Source: Actinomycetota bacterium
GTDB lineage: Bacteria > Actinomycetota > Thermoleophilia > Solirubrobacterales > 70-9
Direction of reading: 5' to 3'
DNA: 34,353 nt
Assembly: GCA_018268655.1 (NCBI GenBank)
Contig: JAFDWC010000014.1
Span: 1 to 34,353, forward strand
The number at the start of each line of letters is the position of its first letter. Positions within the stretch are counted from its first letter, which is position 1. Both the position numbers and the translations under genes were made by a program. Positions 15,846-24,473 of the stretch are shown here, one piece after another. Below the pieces are notes generated by a model, which was given only the letters and a program-made list of their open reading frames with translations, was not told where the DNA came from and did not search any database.

Positions 15846-16775
15846 CACCACCCGCAGCACGATCTTGCCGCCGCCGTGGTGGTCTTCGGCGAGGCGGTGG
15901 GCCTCGGCGGCCCGCTCGAGCTCGACCACCGCGTCGACGTGGACCTGCAGCCGCCCCGCCTCGACCAGCGCCACCAGCCCCGCCAGCCCGACCGGGTCGG
16001 GCTCGACCAGGAAGCCGGTGACCCGCCGCCGCTCGCTCGCCGCCGCCCGCAGCTCGTCCGGCACGCCCCCCGCGGCCAGCAGCAGCTGGCCGCCCGGCCG
16101 CAGCACCCCGAGCGAGCGCTCGCCGAGGCCGCCGGCGAGGTCGACGACCGCGTCGAGGTCGCCGAGCAGCTGCTCGAAGCGCTGCTCGCGGTAGTCGATC
16201 ACCTGGTCGGCGCCGAGCTCGCGCAGCCACTCCGCCTGCTCGGCGCGGGCGCCGGCGAAGACGTTGGCCCCGCGCGCCTTCGCGACCTGCACCGCGAGGT
16301 GGCCGACGCCGCCCGCGGCGCCGTGGATGAGGACGTCGTCCCCGGCCTGCAGGGCGAGCGCGTCGACGATGATCTGCCAGGCCGTCAGCCCCGCCAGCGG
16401 CAGCGCCGCCGCCTCGGCGAAGGTGAGTGTGTGGGGCCTGGCGACGAAGTGGCGCGAGGGCGCGGTCACGTACTCGGCGTAGGCCCCCGCTTCGCGCGGG
16501 AACCAGGGCATCCCCAGCACCTCGTCGCCGACCCGGAAACGCGTCACCCCGAGCCCGACCGCGCTGACCGTGCCGGCGACGTCCCAGCCGACCGTCAGCG
16601 GCGGCTCGAGCAGCCCCGGGACTCCCTGCCCGGCCCGGGTCTTGAAGTCGACCGGGTTGACGCCGGCGGCGTGGACCCGGACCTGGACCTCGGTCGCGAT
16701 CGGCTCCGGCGTCGGCAGCTCGGCCAGCTCCAGCACCTCTGGGCCGCCGAAGGTGTGCTGGACGATCGCCCTCAT
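15837..16775 (-). CDS. NADP-dependent quinone oxidoreductase-like MDR protein
   Basis: A 312-residue zinc-independent medium-chain dehydrogenase/reductase. The N-terminal GroES-like fold has VRVHAAGVNPVDFKTRAGQG and GWDVAGTVSAVG. The Rossmann domain has the NADPH loop GAAGGVGHLAVQVAKARGAN near residue 153 and GADQVIDYREQRF. Cysteine ligands for zinc are absent, as in quinone oxidoreductases. It probably reduces quinones or activated alkenes in the cytoplasm using NADPH. The ATG has TAAGAT 7 nt upstream, and the gene is divergent from an exporter gene with only 37 nt between starts, so the two may be regulated together. Confidence 0.88.
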   Translation of the reverse strand: MRAIVQHTFGGPEVLELAELPTPEPIATEVQVRVHAAGVNPVDFKTRAGQGVPGLLEPPLTVGWDVAGTVSAVGLGVTRFRVGDEVLGMPWFPREAGAYAEYVTAPSRHFVARPHTLTFAEAAALPLAGLTAWQIIVDALALQAGDDVLIHGAAGGVGHLAVQVAKARGANVFAGARAEQAEWLRELGADQVIDYREQRFEQLLGDLDAVVDLAGGLGERSLGVLRPGGQLLLAAGGVPDELRAAASERRRVTGFLVEPDPVGLAGLVALVEAGRLQVHVDAVVELERAAEAHRLAEDHHGGGKIVLRVVPE

Positions 16776-16782
16776 CGGGGCG

Positions 16783-16803
16783 ATCTTATGGCTCCGTTAG
16801 CGT
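16783..16803. promoter_or_regulatory. Divergent -10 elements between oxidoreductase and exporter
   Basis: TAAGAT on the minus strand (16788 down to 16783) is 7 nt before the oxidoreductase ATG. TAGCGT on the plus strand (16798-16803) is 9 nt before the exporter GTG. Confidence 0.45.
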
Positions 16804-16812
16804 CGTCCTGTC

Positions 16813-18120
16813 GTGAGCTGGATCCGCCGCATCGCCGTCGACGTCCGCCCACTGCGCGAGTCGCGCGACTTCCGCCTCCTCACCGCCGGATCGCTGATCA
16901 CCGGCCTCGGCACCCAGGCGACCCTGGTCGCCCTGCCCTACCAGGTCTTCGTGATCACCGGCTCGGCCTTCCAGACCGGGCTGATCGGCGCCGCCGAGCT
17001 GATCCCGCTCGCCGCCGGCTCGCTCTACGGCGGCGCCCTCGCCGACCGCTTCGACCGCCGCATCATGCTGCTCACCTGCCAGCTGGCCCTGGTCACGACC
17101 GCCGCCGCGCTCTCGCTCGCGGCGATCTCCGGTGAGCCCCCAATCTGGCTCCTCTACCTCCTCGCCGCGGCGATGGCCGGCGCCGCGGCGCTGGAGCAGG
17201 TGGTGCGGGCGGCGATCGTCCCCAACACGGTCTCGCCCGACCGCCTCCGCGGCGCCCTCTCGCTCACCTACGGCCTCGCCCAGCTGACCCAGGTGGTCGG
17301 GCCGGCCGTCGGCGGCCTCCTGATCGCCGCCTTCGGCCTCGCGGTCCCCTACGCGATCGATGCCGTCAGCTGCCTGGGGATGGCGGTGGCCGCGAGCTTC
17401 CTCTCGCCGCAGCCGGTCGAGGGCGGCGCCGTCCACGAGCCGGTGCTGCGCTCGATCCGCAGCGGCCTCGCCTTCGTCCGCCGCCAGCAGCCGGTGATGG
17501 CGGGGTTCGTGATCGACCTCGCGGCGATGACCTTCGGGATGCCGCGGGCGCTCTTCCCGGTTCTCTCGCTGACCGTCTACCACGCCGGCGCCAGCGGTAC
17601 CGGACTGCTCTACGCGGCGGTTGCCGCCGGCTCGACCGTCGCCGCCCTCACCACCGGCTGGCTCCTCCACGCCCGCTGGCTCGGCCGCATCGTGCTCGGC
17701 TCGGTCGCCGTCTGGGGCGTCTTCATCGCCCTCGCCGGCCTCGTCGACTCGATCTGGATCGCCGCCCTCCTCTTCGCCCTCGCCGGCGCCGCCGACAGCG
17801 TCAGTGCGGTCTGCAGGACGACGATGTCGCAGACCCTCACCCCAGACCGCATGCGCGGCCGCATGACCTCGGTCTTCGGCCTCGTCGTCACCGGCGGGCC
17901 GCGGCTCGGCGACATCGAGTCGGGCTCGGTCGCCGCGGTCTCCACCCCGGCCTTCTCGGTCGTCTCCGGCGGCCTCGCCTGCCTCGCCGCGGTCGGCCTC
18001 GTCGCCGTCTGCTTCCCCCAGCTCGCGGCCTACGACGGCGATGCGATCGGCGCCGGCGCCCTCGACCCGGACGCGATCGAGCTCGCGGTCGAGCGGGCCG
18101 AGGTCGAAGATCTGGCCTGA
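16813..18120 (+). CDS. MFS transporter, EntS/MFS_3 type exporter
   Basis: A 435-residue membrane protein of the EntS-like MFS branch (PF05977 type). It starts with RRIAVDVRPLRESRDFRLLTAG, a common N-terminus of this group. Features include ALPYQVFVITGSAFQTGLIG, GGALADRFDRRIMLL after helix 2, and ADSVSAVCRTTMSQTLTPDRMRGRMTSVFG in the second half, with about 12 predicted helices. Relatives export siderophores or drugs; the substrate here is unknown. The start is GTG with TAGCGT 9 nt upstream. It diverges from the oxidoreductase and ends at a strong hairpin facing the luciferase-family gene. Confidence 0.88.
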   Translation: MSWIRRIAVDVRPLRESRDFRLLTAGSLITGLGTQATLVALPYQVFVITGSAFQTGLIGAAELIPLAAGSLYGGALADRFDRRIMLLTCQLALVTTAAALSLAAISGEPPIWLLYLLAAAMAGAAALEQVVRAAIVPNTVSPDRLRGALSLTYGLAQLTQVVGPAVGGLLIAAFGLAVPYAIDAVSCLGMAVAASFLSPQPVEGGAVHEPVLRSIRSGLAFVRRQQPVMAGFVIDLAAMTFGMPRALFPVLSLTVYHAGASGTGLLYAAVAAGSTVAALTTGWLLHARWLGRIVLGSVAVWGVFIALAGLVDSIWIAALLFALAGAADSVSAVCRTTMSQTLTPDRMRGRMTSVFGLVVTGGPRLGDIESGSVAAVSTPAFSVVSGGLACLAAVGLVAVCFPQLAAYDGDAIGAGALDPDAIELAVERAEVEDLA

Positions 18121-18123
18121 CCC

Positions 18124-18163
18124 GTTCGCTATTTCTCCCTTATACGAGGTGGGAAAAGCGAAC
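18124..18163. terminator. Bidirectional terminator
   Basis: GTTCGCT (18124-18130) pairs with AGCGAAC (18157-18163), with further pairing of TTTCTCCC against GGTGGGAAA inside the arms. It lies 4 nt after the exporter stop and 8 nt from the stop of the convergent luciferase-family gene. Confidence 0.7.
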
Positions 18164-18170
18164 GCGCTGC

Positions 18171-18491
18171 TCAGCGGATGCCCCGCGCCAGCGCCTCCTC
18201 GTAGTTGAGCCGCATCAGGGCGATCACGTCGTCGACGTCGGCTTCGCCCTCGATCCGCCGGGCCGCGGGCCCCTCGCGGTCGGGGAAGACCGGGTGGTGG
18301 GCGATCCGGCCCTCGTCGTAGAGCTCGCGCCAGGTCTCGCGTGGGAAGAAGAAGTGAGCGGCGTGGTCGCCGTGCAGGTGCCCGAGCTCGCGGCGGCCGA
18401 GCTTGAAGGCGAACTCGCCGCGGCTGCCGGGCCCGGCGCTGACGCCGTCCCACGAGGTCACTTCGGTGGTGATTCGTTCGCTTGGAGTCAT
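18171..18491 (-). CDS. Luciferase-family domain protein, SoxR-controlled
   Basis: A 106-residue single-domain protein resembling the luciferase-family domain (PF17648/DUF5519 type). Visible segments are VTSWDGVSAGPGSRGEFAFK, LGRRELGHLHGDHAAHFFFP, a HHPVFPDREGPAARRI strand pair and VDDVIALMRLNYEEA. Despite the family name, the biochemical role of such short bacterial members is not established; HLHGDHAAH could bind a ligand or metal. Its promoter contains a SoxR box between -35 and -10 with 19-bp spacing, so redox-cycling compounds should induce it. The -10 is 7 nt before the ATG, giving a leaderless mRNA. It is divergent from soxR. Confidence 0.72.
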   Translation of the reverse strand: MTPSERITTEVTSWDGVSAGPGSRGEFAFKLGRRELGHLHGDHAAHFFFPRETWRELYDEGRIAHHPVFPDREGPAARRIEGEADVDDVIALMRLNYEEALARGIR

Positions 18492-18498
18492 GCCGGCG

Positions 18499-18529
18499 AC
18501 AGTACAAGTTCAAGTTAGCTTGAAGTCAA
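18499..18529 (-). promoter_or_regulatory. SoxR box in a MerR-type promoter with 19-bp spacer
   Basis: The 16-bp dyad TTCAAG-TTAG-CTTGAA (18509-18524) closely resembles the enterobacterial SoxR box. On the minus strand, TTGACT (18529-18524) and TACTGT (18504-18499) are separated by exactly 19 nt with the dyad in the spacer, the overlong spacing that MerR-family activators correct. The -10 is 7 nt before the ATG at 18491. Confidence 0.88.
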
Positions 18530-18555
18530 GCCCGATCTCTGATTTGCTGGCGGGC

Positions 18556-19020
18556 GTGCCCGAGCTGCTGACGATCGGCGAGGTGGCGAAGCGCAGCGGC
18601 GTCGCCGCCTCGGCCCTGCGCTTCTACGAGGAGAAGGGGCTGATCAGCTCCGAGCGCGCCGGCTCCGGCCGCCGCCGCTACCCGCGCCCGGTCCTGCGCC
18701 GGATCGCCTTCGTCGTCTTCGCCCAGCGGGTCGGGCTGACGCTCGAGGAGATCGGCGCCGAGCTGGCGAAGCTGCCGCCGCAGGGGGCGCCGAAACGTCG
18801 CGACTGGTCACGCCTCTCCGCCGCCTGGAGCATCCGCATCGACGACCGCATCGCCGAGCTCGAACGGCTCAAGGCGGGGTTGACCGAGTGCATCGGCTGC
18901 GGCTGCCTATCGCTCGACCGCTGCCGTCTCGCCAACCCCGGCGACGGCGCCGGCCGCGCCGGCCCCGGCCCGCGCTACTGGCTCGGCGACAAGCGCCCCG
19001 CCGCGCCGGGGCGCTCCTGA
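18556..19020 (+). CDS. soxR: Redox-sensitive MerR-family activator SoxR
   Basis: A 154-residue MerR-type regulator. The N-terminal winged helix reads LLTIGEVAKRSGVAASALRF then YEEKGLI, followed by the dimerisation helix and the [2Fe-2S] ligand cluster C112-x2-C115-x-C117-x5-C123 (CIGCGCLSLDRC), the SoxR arrangement. Oxidation of the cluster by redox-active compounds turns the bound protein into an activator. The frame is open back to 18403, but homology starts at the GTG at 18556 (a TTG at 18544 is an alternative). The SoxR box 32 nt upstream lies between this gene and the divergent luciferase-family gene, which appears to be its direct target and may also allow autoregulation. Confidence 0.93.
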   Translation: MPELLTIGEVAKRSGVAASALRFYEEKGLISSERAGSGRRRYPRPVLRRIAFVVFAQRVGLTLEEIGAELAKLPPQGAPKRRDWSRLSAAWSIRIDDRIAELERLKAGLTECIGCGCLSLDRCRLANPGDGAGRAGPGPRYWLGDKRPAAPGRS

Positions 19021-19033
19021 CCGGCCGGGGCCG

Positions 19034-19678
19034 CTAGGGGAGGTCGGGGCTTTCGAGCAGCCGCCGCGGCGGTGAGCCCGGGCGCAGCTTCGACGCCCCC
19101 TCGGGCCGCAGGCCGTCGAGCATGATCCCCAGGTAGCGCTTCCAGATGTCGGCGCGGAGGCCGGGGAAGGGGAGGTCGGCGTAGCCGCTGATCGCCCCCT
19201 GGAGGAAGAGCAGGTCCTGACCGCTGACGTCCTCGCGGAGGACCCCCGCCCGCTGCGCCCGGCGGACCAGCTCGGTGCTGAGCTCGAGGATCCGCCGCCG
19301 CTGCGGCTGCAGCTGCTGGGAGGCCATGCAGCTCGCCTTGGCGGAGTCGGAGACGCCGTGGTCCCGCACCGCGCGCTCGCCGAGGATCTGCAGGAAGCGC
19401 TCGATCCCGCGCCAGGGGTCGGGCTCCTCCAGGCACGAGGTAGCCAGCTCGATCGCCTCATCCATCTGGGCGCTGACGATCGCCAGGATCAGGTCCTCCT
19501 TGGTCGGGAAGCGCCGGAACAGGGTCGCCTCGCCGACCCCGGCCCGGGTCGCGATCTCGGCGGTCGAGGCCTCGAGCCCCCGCTCCGCGAAAACCTCGGC
19601 CGCTGCGGCGACGATCCGGGCCCGGTTGCGGGCGGCGTCGGCGCGCAGCGCCGGCTGGCTTCCCTCGGTCACGGCCAT
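19034..19678 (-). CDS. TetR/AcrR family transcriptional regulator
   Basis: A 214-residue TetR regulator. The helix-turn-helix region is [20 protein letters not shown] followed by [20 protein letters not shown] and TKEDLILAI. The C-terminal half resembles the SbtR-type TetR C-terminal domain ([17 protein letters not shown]...), ligand unknown. The frame stays open upstream through the neighbouring exporter gene, but the ATG at 19678 has TAGGCT 7 nt upstream and begins the family N-terminus. It lies 32 nt downstream of a DHA2-family exporter gene on the same strand and is probably its repressor, acting at the tandem operators at 21201-21237. Confidence 0.92.
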   Translation of the reverse strand: MAVTEGSQPALRADAARNRARIVAAAAEVFAERGLEASTAEIATRAGVGEATLFRRFPTKEDLILAIVSAQMDEAIELATSCLEEPDPWRGIERFLQILGERAVRDHGVSDSAKASCMASQQLQPQRRRILELSTELVRRAQRAGVLREDVSGQDLLFLQGAISGYADLPFPGLRADIWKRYLGIMLDGLRPEGASKLRPGSPPRRLLESPDLP

Positions 19679-19685
19679 CGCGGCA

Positions 19686-19691
19686 AGCCTA
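19686..19691 (-). promoter_or_regulatory. -10 element of the TetR gene (leaderless)
   Basis: TAGGCT on the minus strand, 7 nt before the ATG at 19678; it would give the regulator its own promoter besides read-through from the exporter. Confidence 0.4.
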
Positions 19692-19710
19692 AGCGACCTC
19701 GCGGCCCGTG

Positions 19711-21180
19711 CTAGGCCGCCGGTACCGGCACCGTCTCGCCGCCGTCGATCAGGGCGACGTCGCGGCGCCGCAACAGCAGCGCCGTCAGCACGGTGCCGGC
19801 GGCGACCAGAGCCGCGGCGACGATGAAGGCGGTCTGGAAGCCGACGACCGTCGCTTCCTGGCCCTGCAGCGGGGTCGGCTGTCCGCCGATGCCGGAGAGG
19901 AAGGAGGCGCTGCGGCTGCTGGCGATGCTCGAGAGGACGGCGAGCCCGAGGGCGCCGCCGACCTGCTGGGAGGTGTTGAAGATCCCCGACGCCAGGCCGG
20001 CGTCGCTGGTCTCGACGTTGGTCGTCGCGACCAGGGTCAGCGAGACGAAGGTCGCCCCCATCCCGACCGACATCGGCAGCAGCCCGCCGAGCACGCCGAG
20101 GTAGGAGCCGCCGACTTCGGTCGTTGCCGCCAGCGTGGCCAGCCCGGCCGAGGCGAGCAGCATCCCGGTCAGCAGCACCGGCCGCAGCCCGACCCGGGGA
20201 ATCAGCTGCTGGGCGATCGTGGCGCCGCCGGCGATCCCGACGGTGACCGGGAGGAAGGCGAGGCCGGTGGTCAGCGGCGAGTAGCCGAGCACGTCCTGGA
20301 GGTAGAGCGAGGCGAAGAAGAACATCGCGAAGAGGCCGCCGGCGACCAGCAGGAAGACCCCGTTGGCGGTCGACAGCGAGCGCAGCCGGAACAGGCTCAG
20401 CCGCACCAGCGGCGCCGGCGAGCGCCGCTCGATCGCGATGAAGGCGGCCAGCAGGGCGACGCCGACGGCAGCGACGCCGAGCGTCTTCGCCGAGCCCCAG
20501 CCCCAGTTCGAGGCCTCGACGATGGCGTAGACGAGGACGATCAGGCCGCCGGTGACGCTGCTTGCGCCGGCCAGGTCGAAGTGCCGCAGCGCCCCCTCGT
20601 GGCGCGAGTTCGGCACCAGCCGCAGGGCGGCGAAGATGATCGCGATCCCGACCGGGACGTTGACGAAGAAGATCCACTCCCAGGAGAAGCTTTCGACCAG
20701 GAAGCCGCCGAGCAGGAGCCCGACCGCGCCGCCGCCGGCGGCGACCGCGGCCCAGACCGAGAGCGCTTTGGTCCGCTCCGCCCCCTCCCCGAAGGAGGTG
20801 GTGATGACCGAGAGCGCGGCCGGCGAGAGCAGGGCGCCGCCGAGCCCCTGGGCGGCGCGGCCGGCGATCAGCATCCCCTCCGTGGTGGCGAGCCCGTTGG
20901 CCAGCGAGGCGAGCGAGAAGAGGGCGACGCCGGCGAGGAAGAGGGTGCGCCGGCCGAGCAGGTCGGCGGCGCGGCCGCCGAGCAGGAGGAAGCCGCCGAA
21001 CAGCAGCGTGTAGGCGTTGACGACCCACTGCAGCGAGCTGTCGGAGAAGCCGAGGTCGGTCTGGATCGCCGGCAGGGCGACGTTGACGATGGTGGCGTCG
21101 AGGACGACCATGAACTGGCCGAAGCAGACGACGACCAGCGCCAGCCAGGGATTGAAGTGAGGGTGGATGCTCCGGTTCAT
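19711..21180 (-). CDS. DHA2-family MFS drug exporter (14 helices)
   Basis: A 489-residue membrane protein of the DHA2/EmrB-QacA group. Motif C-like [20 protein letters not shown] lies in helix 1, [20 protein letters not shown] follows, then GRRTLFL and [20 protein letters not shown]. About 14 hydrophobic segments are visible. It should export toxic organic compounds using the proton gradient. The ATG at 21180 is preferred over GTG 21189 because TACAGT lies 7 nt upstream, giving a leaderless mRNA. The gene precedes a TetR gene and diverges from a cupin/sigma/exporter operon; it is a paralogue of the exporter at 22899. Confidence 0.92.
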   Translation of the reverse strand: MNRSIHPHFNPWLALVVVCFGQFMVVLDATIVNVALPAIQTDLGFSDSSLQWVVNAYTLLFGGFLLLGGRAADLLGRRTLFLAGVALFSLASLANGLATTEGMLIAGRAAQGLGGALLSPAALSVITTSFGEGAERTKALSVWAAVAAGGGAVGLLLGGFLVESFSWEWIFFVNVPVGIAIIFAALRLVPNSRHEGALRHFDLAGASSVTGGLIVLVYAIVEASNWGWGSAKTLGVAAVGVALLAAFIAIERRSPAPLVRLSLFRLRSLSTANGVFLLVAGGLFAMFFFASLYLQDVLGYSPLTTGLAFLPVTVGIAGGATIAQQLIPRVGLRPVLLTGMLLASAGLATLAATTEVGGSYLGVLGGLLPMSVGMGATFVSLTLVATTNVETSDAGLASGIFNTSQQVGGALGLAVLSSIASSRSASFLSGIGGQPTPLQGQEATVVGFQTAFIVAAALVAAGTVLTALLLRRRDVALIDGGETVPVPAA

Positions 21181-21187
21181 GGCGGGC

Positions 21188-21193
21188 ACTGTA
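21188..21193 (-). promoter_or_regulatory. -10 element of the DHA2 exporter gene
   Basis: TACAGT on the minus strand, 7 nt before the ATG at 21180. The first tandem operator lies where the -35 would be, suited to repression. Confidence 0.5.
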
Positions 21194-21200
21194 ACACAAC

Positions 21201-21237
21201 CGGAGCGAGCGCTCCGTAAAACTGGAGTTCCCGCTCC
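21201..21237. promoter_or_regulatory. Tandem TetR-type operators between divergent promoters
   Basis: The first site CGGAGCGAGCGCTCCG (21201-21216) is a 16-bp palindrome with only its central pair unmatched. The second, GGAGTTCCCGCTCC (21224-21237), is a degraded version whose GGAG arm starts 22 bp after the first, about two helical turns. The pair sits between the exporter and cupin promoters. TetR family members commonly bind such sites; assignment to the neighbouring TetR is inference. Confidence 0.7.
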
Positions 21238-21250
21238 GCAAGCGCGCTGC

Positions 21251-21256
21251 TAGCGT
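21251..21256 (+). promoter_or_regulatory. -10 element of the cupin-sigma operon
   Basis: TAGCGT, 6 nt before the ATG at 21263, leaving the second operator over the -35 region. Confidence 0.45.
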
Positions 21257-21262
21257 CGGCGC

Positions 21263-21730
21263 ATGCAGCGGACGAACATCGCCGCTCCCGACTTCCAGTT
21301 CGACCCCGAGGACCCGGACGGCTTCCGGGCCGGCCTCGCCCGCCTCGGCAAGCTGCTCGGCGGCGAGGACTCCGGCATCAGCGTCTACGAGCTGCCGCCC
21401 GGCCAGGCGATCTGCCCCTACCACTACGAGGTCGGCGAGGAGGAGTGGCTGATCGTCCTCTCGGGCCACCCGACCCTGCGCCACCCCGAGGGCTCCGACC
21501 GCCTCGACCCCTGGGACGCGGTCCGGTTCCCCAAGGGCCCCGCCGGCGCCCACGGGGTCCGCAACGAGAGCGACCAGCCCGCCCGCGTCCTGATGTTCTC
21601 GACCGTGGTGACGCCGACCGCGACCGTCTATCCCGACAGCGACAAGGTCGGGATCTGGACCGGCGATGCCGCCACCGACCTCCTCGTCCGCCGCCAGAGC
21701 GGCGTCGAGTACTACGACGGCGAGCGCTAG
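21263..21730 (+). CDS. Cupin domain protein
   Basis: A 155-residue single-domain cupin. The two cupin motifs are recognisable: [19 protein letters not shown] (residues 50-70) and [20 protein letters not shown] (near 88-107), which together could bind one metal through His/Glu. Function is not predictable from the fold; such proteins can be sugar isomerases, dioxygenases or sensors. It starts an operon: the sigma factor gene begins 2 nt after its stop. The TAGCGT -10 and tandem operators lie upstream, so it may be co-regulated with the divergent exporter. Confidence 0.82.
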   Translation: MQRTNIAAPDFQFDPEDPDGFRAGLARLGKLLGGEDSGISVYELPPGQAICPYHYEVGEEEWLIVLSGHPTLRHPEGSDRLDPWDAVRFPKGPAGAHGVRNESDQPARVLMFSTVVTPTATVYPDSDKVGIWTGDAATDLLVRRQSGVEYYDGER

Positions 21731-21732
21731 CG

Positions 21733-22833
21733 ATGGTCCCCGATCAGGCTCTCCTCGACGCCGCCCGGCGTGGGGACGAAGCCGCCTTCGAGCGGGTGCT
21801 CGCGCCCTACCGCGGGGAGCTCCACGCCCACTGCTACCGGATGCTCGGCTCGCTCCACGACACCGAGGACGCGATGCAGGAGGCGCTGCTGCGGGTCTGG
21901 CGCAACCTCGACTCGCTCGCCGATAGCGCCGCCCTGCGTGCCTGGCTCTACCGGATCGCCACCAACGCCTGCCTCGACCTGATCGCCCGTCGCAAGAAGC
22001 GGCTGCTGCCGGTCGAGTACGCGCCGGCCGCCGACCCGACGCAGCCGCCGGGGGAGCCGGTCGCCGAGTCGGCGTGGATCGAGCCCTACCCGGACGAGGC
22101 CCTGGGCGTCGAGGACGGCCGCGCCGCCCCCGACGCCGACTACGAGCGGCGCGAGGCGCTCGAGCTCGCCTTCGTCGCCGCGATGCAGCACCTGCCGGCG
22201 CGCCAGCGCGCGGTCCTGATCCTGCGCGAGGTCCTCGGCTTCTCCGCCCAGGAGGTGGGGGAGACGCTCGAGGCCTCGGTGCCCTCGGTCAACAGCGCCC
22301 TGCAGCGGGCGCGCAGGACAATCGCCGAGAAGGTCCCCGAGCGCAGTCAGCAGCTGACCCTGCGGGAGCTCGGGGACCGCCGCCTGCGCGAGATCGTCGA
22401 CGACTACATGGAGGCGATGCGCGGCGGCGACGTCAACCGCGTCGTCTCGATGCTGACCGAGGACATGGCCTGGTCGATGCCGCCGCTGGCGAGCTGGTAC
22501 GGAGGCCCGGCCGGCGGCCTCGCCCAGATCGAGCTCTTCCTGCGCAACGGCCCGCTCTCCGGCGAGTGGGTGTGGCGCCACCGGCCCAGCAGCGCCAACG
22601 GCCAGCTCGCCGTCGCCACCTACACCTGGTTCGAGCCCGAGCGCGCCTTCATCCCCTTCTCGCTCGACGTGATCACCCTCGACGGCGACCGGATCAAGGA
22701 CGTCACCGCCTTCGTCGTCCGCGCCGCCGACGCCGCCGACGGCTACGGGCGCTGGCCCGAGTACCCTACGTCGCCGGAGCTCGTCCACTCCGTCTTCGAG
22801 CGTCGCCGCCTGCCGACTCGCCTCGAGGACTGA
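21733..22833 (+). CDS. ECF-type sigma-70 factor with C-terminal SnoaL-like domain
   Basis: A 366-residue sigma factor. Region 2 is seen in [20 protein letters not shown] and [13 protein letters not shown] with [12 protein letters not shown]; region 4 in [20 protein letters not shown] and [15 protein letters not shown]. An extra C-terminal domain of about 130 residues ([39 protein letters not shown]) looks like a SnoaL/NTF2-type fold, as in SigG/TIGR02960-like factors, where such a domain regulates sigma activity in place of a separate anti-sigma factor. No anti-sigma gene is adjacent. It is coupled to the upstream cupin gene and followed by an exporter, a plausible target. Signal unknown. Confidence 0.88.
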   Translation: MVPDQALLDAARRGDEAAFERVLAPYRGELHAHCYRMLGSLHDTEDAMQEALLRVWRNLDSLADSAALRAWLYRIATNACLDLIARRKKRLLPVEYAPAADPTQPPGEPVAESAWIEPYPDEALGVEDGRAAPDADYERREALELAFVAAMQHLPARQRAVLILREVLGFSAQEVGETLEASVPSVNSALQRARRTIAEKVPERSQQLTLRELGDRRLREIVDDYMEAMRGGDVNRVVSMLTEDMAWSMPPLASWYGGPAGGLAQIELFLRNGPLSGEWVWRHRPSSANGQLAVATYTWFEPERAFIPFSLDVITLDGDRIKDVTAFVVRAADAADGYGRWPEYPTSPELVHSVFERRRLPTRLED

Positions 22834-22898
22834 GCTGCCGGCGGAGTTTCCACCACGGCGCCGATGAGTTTCGGCGGCCCCGGCAGTCACACGCACAT

Positions 22899-24407
22899 AT
22901 GAACTCCTCCGAAGCCATTTCCCACACCGCCGGTTCCGAGCCCCGCGCCGACCAGCGCGCCTGGATCGCCCTCTACGTCCTCTGCGCGGCGATGCTGATG
23001 ATCGTCCTCGACGCGACCATCGTCAACGTCGCCCTGCCCTCGATCCAGGAAGACCTCGGCTTCAGCCAGTCGAGCCTGGCCTGGGTCGTCAACGCCTACC
23101 TGATCCCGTTCGGCGGCCTGCTGCTGCTGGCGGGCCGGCTCGGCGACCTGCTCGGCCAGCGCCGCGTCTTCCTCGTCGGGCTGACGGTCTTCACCGTCGC
23201 CTCGCTGCTCTGCGCTCTCTCCCCAGACCAGGGTGTGCTGATCGGCGCCCGCTTCGTCCAGGGGGTCGGCGGCGCCCTCTCCTCGGCGGTGATCCTGGGG
23301 ATGATCGTGACGATGTTCCCGCGCCCCGCCGACCAGGCGAAAGCGATTGGCGTCTACGGCTTCGTCGCCTCCGCCGGCGGCTCGATCGGGCTGCTGCTCG
23401 GCGGCATCCTCACCGAGGCGATCTCCTGGCACTTCATCTTTGTCGTCAACCTCCCGATCGGGATCCTGGTCGGCTGGCTGGCGCTGCGCCTGGTCGATGA
23501 TCCGAAGGGAATCGGCCTCAAGGCGGGCGCCGACTTCCCCGGCGCGGCGCTGGTCACCCTGGCGCTGATGCTCGGCGTCTTCACGATCCTCCAGATCACC
23601 GATTGGGGCTGGGGCGACCCCCGCACGATCGGCGGCCTGCTGATCGCCGCCGGGCTCCTCGCCGCCTTCATCCGTCGCCAGGCGACGATCGCCAACCCGC
23701 TGATGCCGCTGCGCCTGTTCCGCTCGCGCAATGTCGCCGGTGCCAACGCCCTGCAGGCGCTGCTGGTCGCCGGCATGTTCGGGATGTTCTTCCTCGGCGC
23801 CCTCTACCTGCAGAAGGTGCTCCACTACAGCGCCCTCGAGGTCGGCCTCGCCTTCCTGCCGACGACGGTGGTGATGGGCACGCTCTCGCTCGGCTTCGCG
23901 GAAAAGCTGATCATGCGCTTCGGCGCCCGCAACACTGTCATCCCCGGCGTCTCCCTGGTCGTCGTCGCCCTGGTCCTGTTCGCGACCCGGACCCCGGTCG
24001 GCGGCGACTACCTGACCGACCTGCTGCCGCCCTTCCTGCTGATCGCGGTCGGGATCGGCACCTCGTTCCCGGGGATCATGACCCTGGCGATGTCGGGCGC
24101 GACCCCGAGCGACGCCGGCCTCGCCTCCGGCCTCGTCAACACCAGCATGCAGGTCGGCGGCGCGGTCGGGCTGGCGGTGCTGGCGACGCTCTCGACCGAG
24201 CGCACCAACCACCTGCTCGGCGAAGGCGCCACCGAGGCCGCGGCCCTGACCTCCGGCTATCACCTCGCCTACCTGGTCGGCGCCGGCCTCGCCGCGATCG
24301 CGGTGGCGATCGCGATCTTCGTGATCCGGCCGACCCCGACCCCGGGCCAGGGCGAGGCGCCCGAAGGCGGCGGCGACCAGGCCGCGGTCGCCGACTCGGT
24401 CGCCTGA
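22899..24407 (+). CDS. DHA2-family MFS drug exporter
   Basis: A 502-residue, about 14-helix exporter of the DHA2/EmrB group. [20 protein letters not shown] in helix 1, WVVNAYLIPFGGLLLLAGRL, GQRRVFLVGL and FVQGVGGALSSAVILGMIV match the family; GWGDPRTIGGLL marks the middle. It is a paralogue of the exporter encoded at 19711-21180 on the other strand. It lies 65 nt after the sigma factor gene and may belong to that operon or be a target of the sigma factor. No clear Shine-Dalgarno or TAnnnT element is seen before the ATG. The C-terminal tail is hydrophilic and Gly-rich. Confidence 0.92.
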   Translation: MNSSEAISHTAGSEPRADQRAWIALYVLCAAMLMIVLDATIVNVALPSIQEDLGFSQSSLAWVVNAYLIPFGGLLLLAGRLGDLLGQRRVFLVGLTVFTVASLLCALSPDQGVLIGARFVQGVGGALSSAVILGMIVTMFPRPADQAKAIGVYGFVASAGGSIGLLLGGILTEAISWHFIFVVNLPIGILVGWLALRLVDDPKGIGLKAGADFPGAALVTLALMLGVFTILQITDWGWGDPRTIGGLLIAAGLLAAFIRRQATIANPLMPLRLFRSRNVAGANALQALLVAGMFGMFFLGALYLQKVLHYSALEVGLAFLPTTVVMGTLSLGFAEKLIMRFGARNTVIPGVSLVVVALVLFATRTPVGGDYLTDLLPPFLLIAVGIGTSFPGIMTLAMSGATPSDAGLASGLVNTSMQVGGAVGLAVLATLSTERTNHLLGEGATEAAALTSGYHLAYLVGAGLAAIAVAIAIFVIRPTPTPGQGEAPEGGGDQAAVADSVA

Positions 24408-24473
24408 CGGCCGTCCGTCCGCAAGCCGGCCCCCCGGGCTAATCACCCGGCCGCTCGCGGCCGATGAATCGAC

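Noticed and set aside
16786-18513. 575-residue minus-strand frame
   Set aside because: Antisense to the EntS-like exporter; low-complexity Asp/Glu/Gly/Arg sequence.
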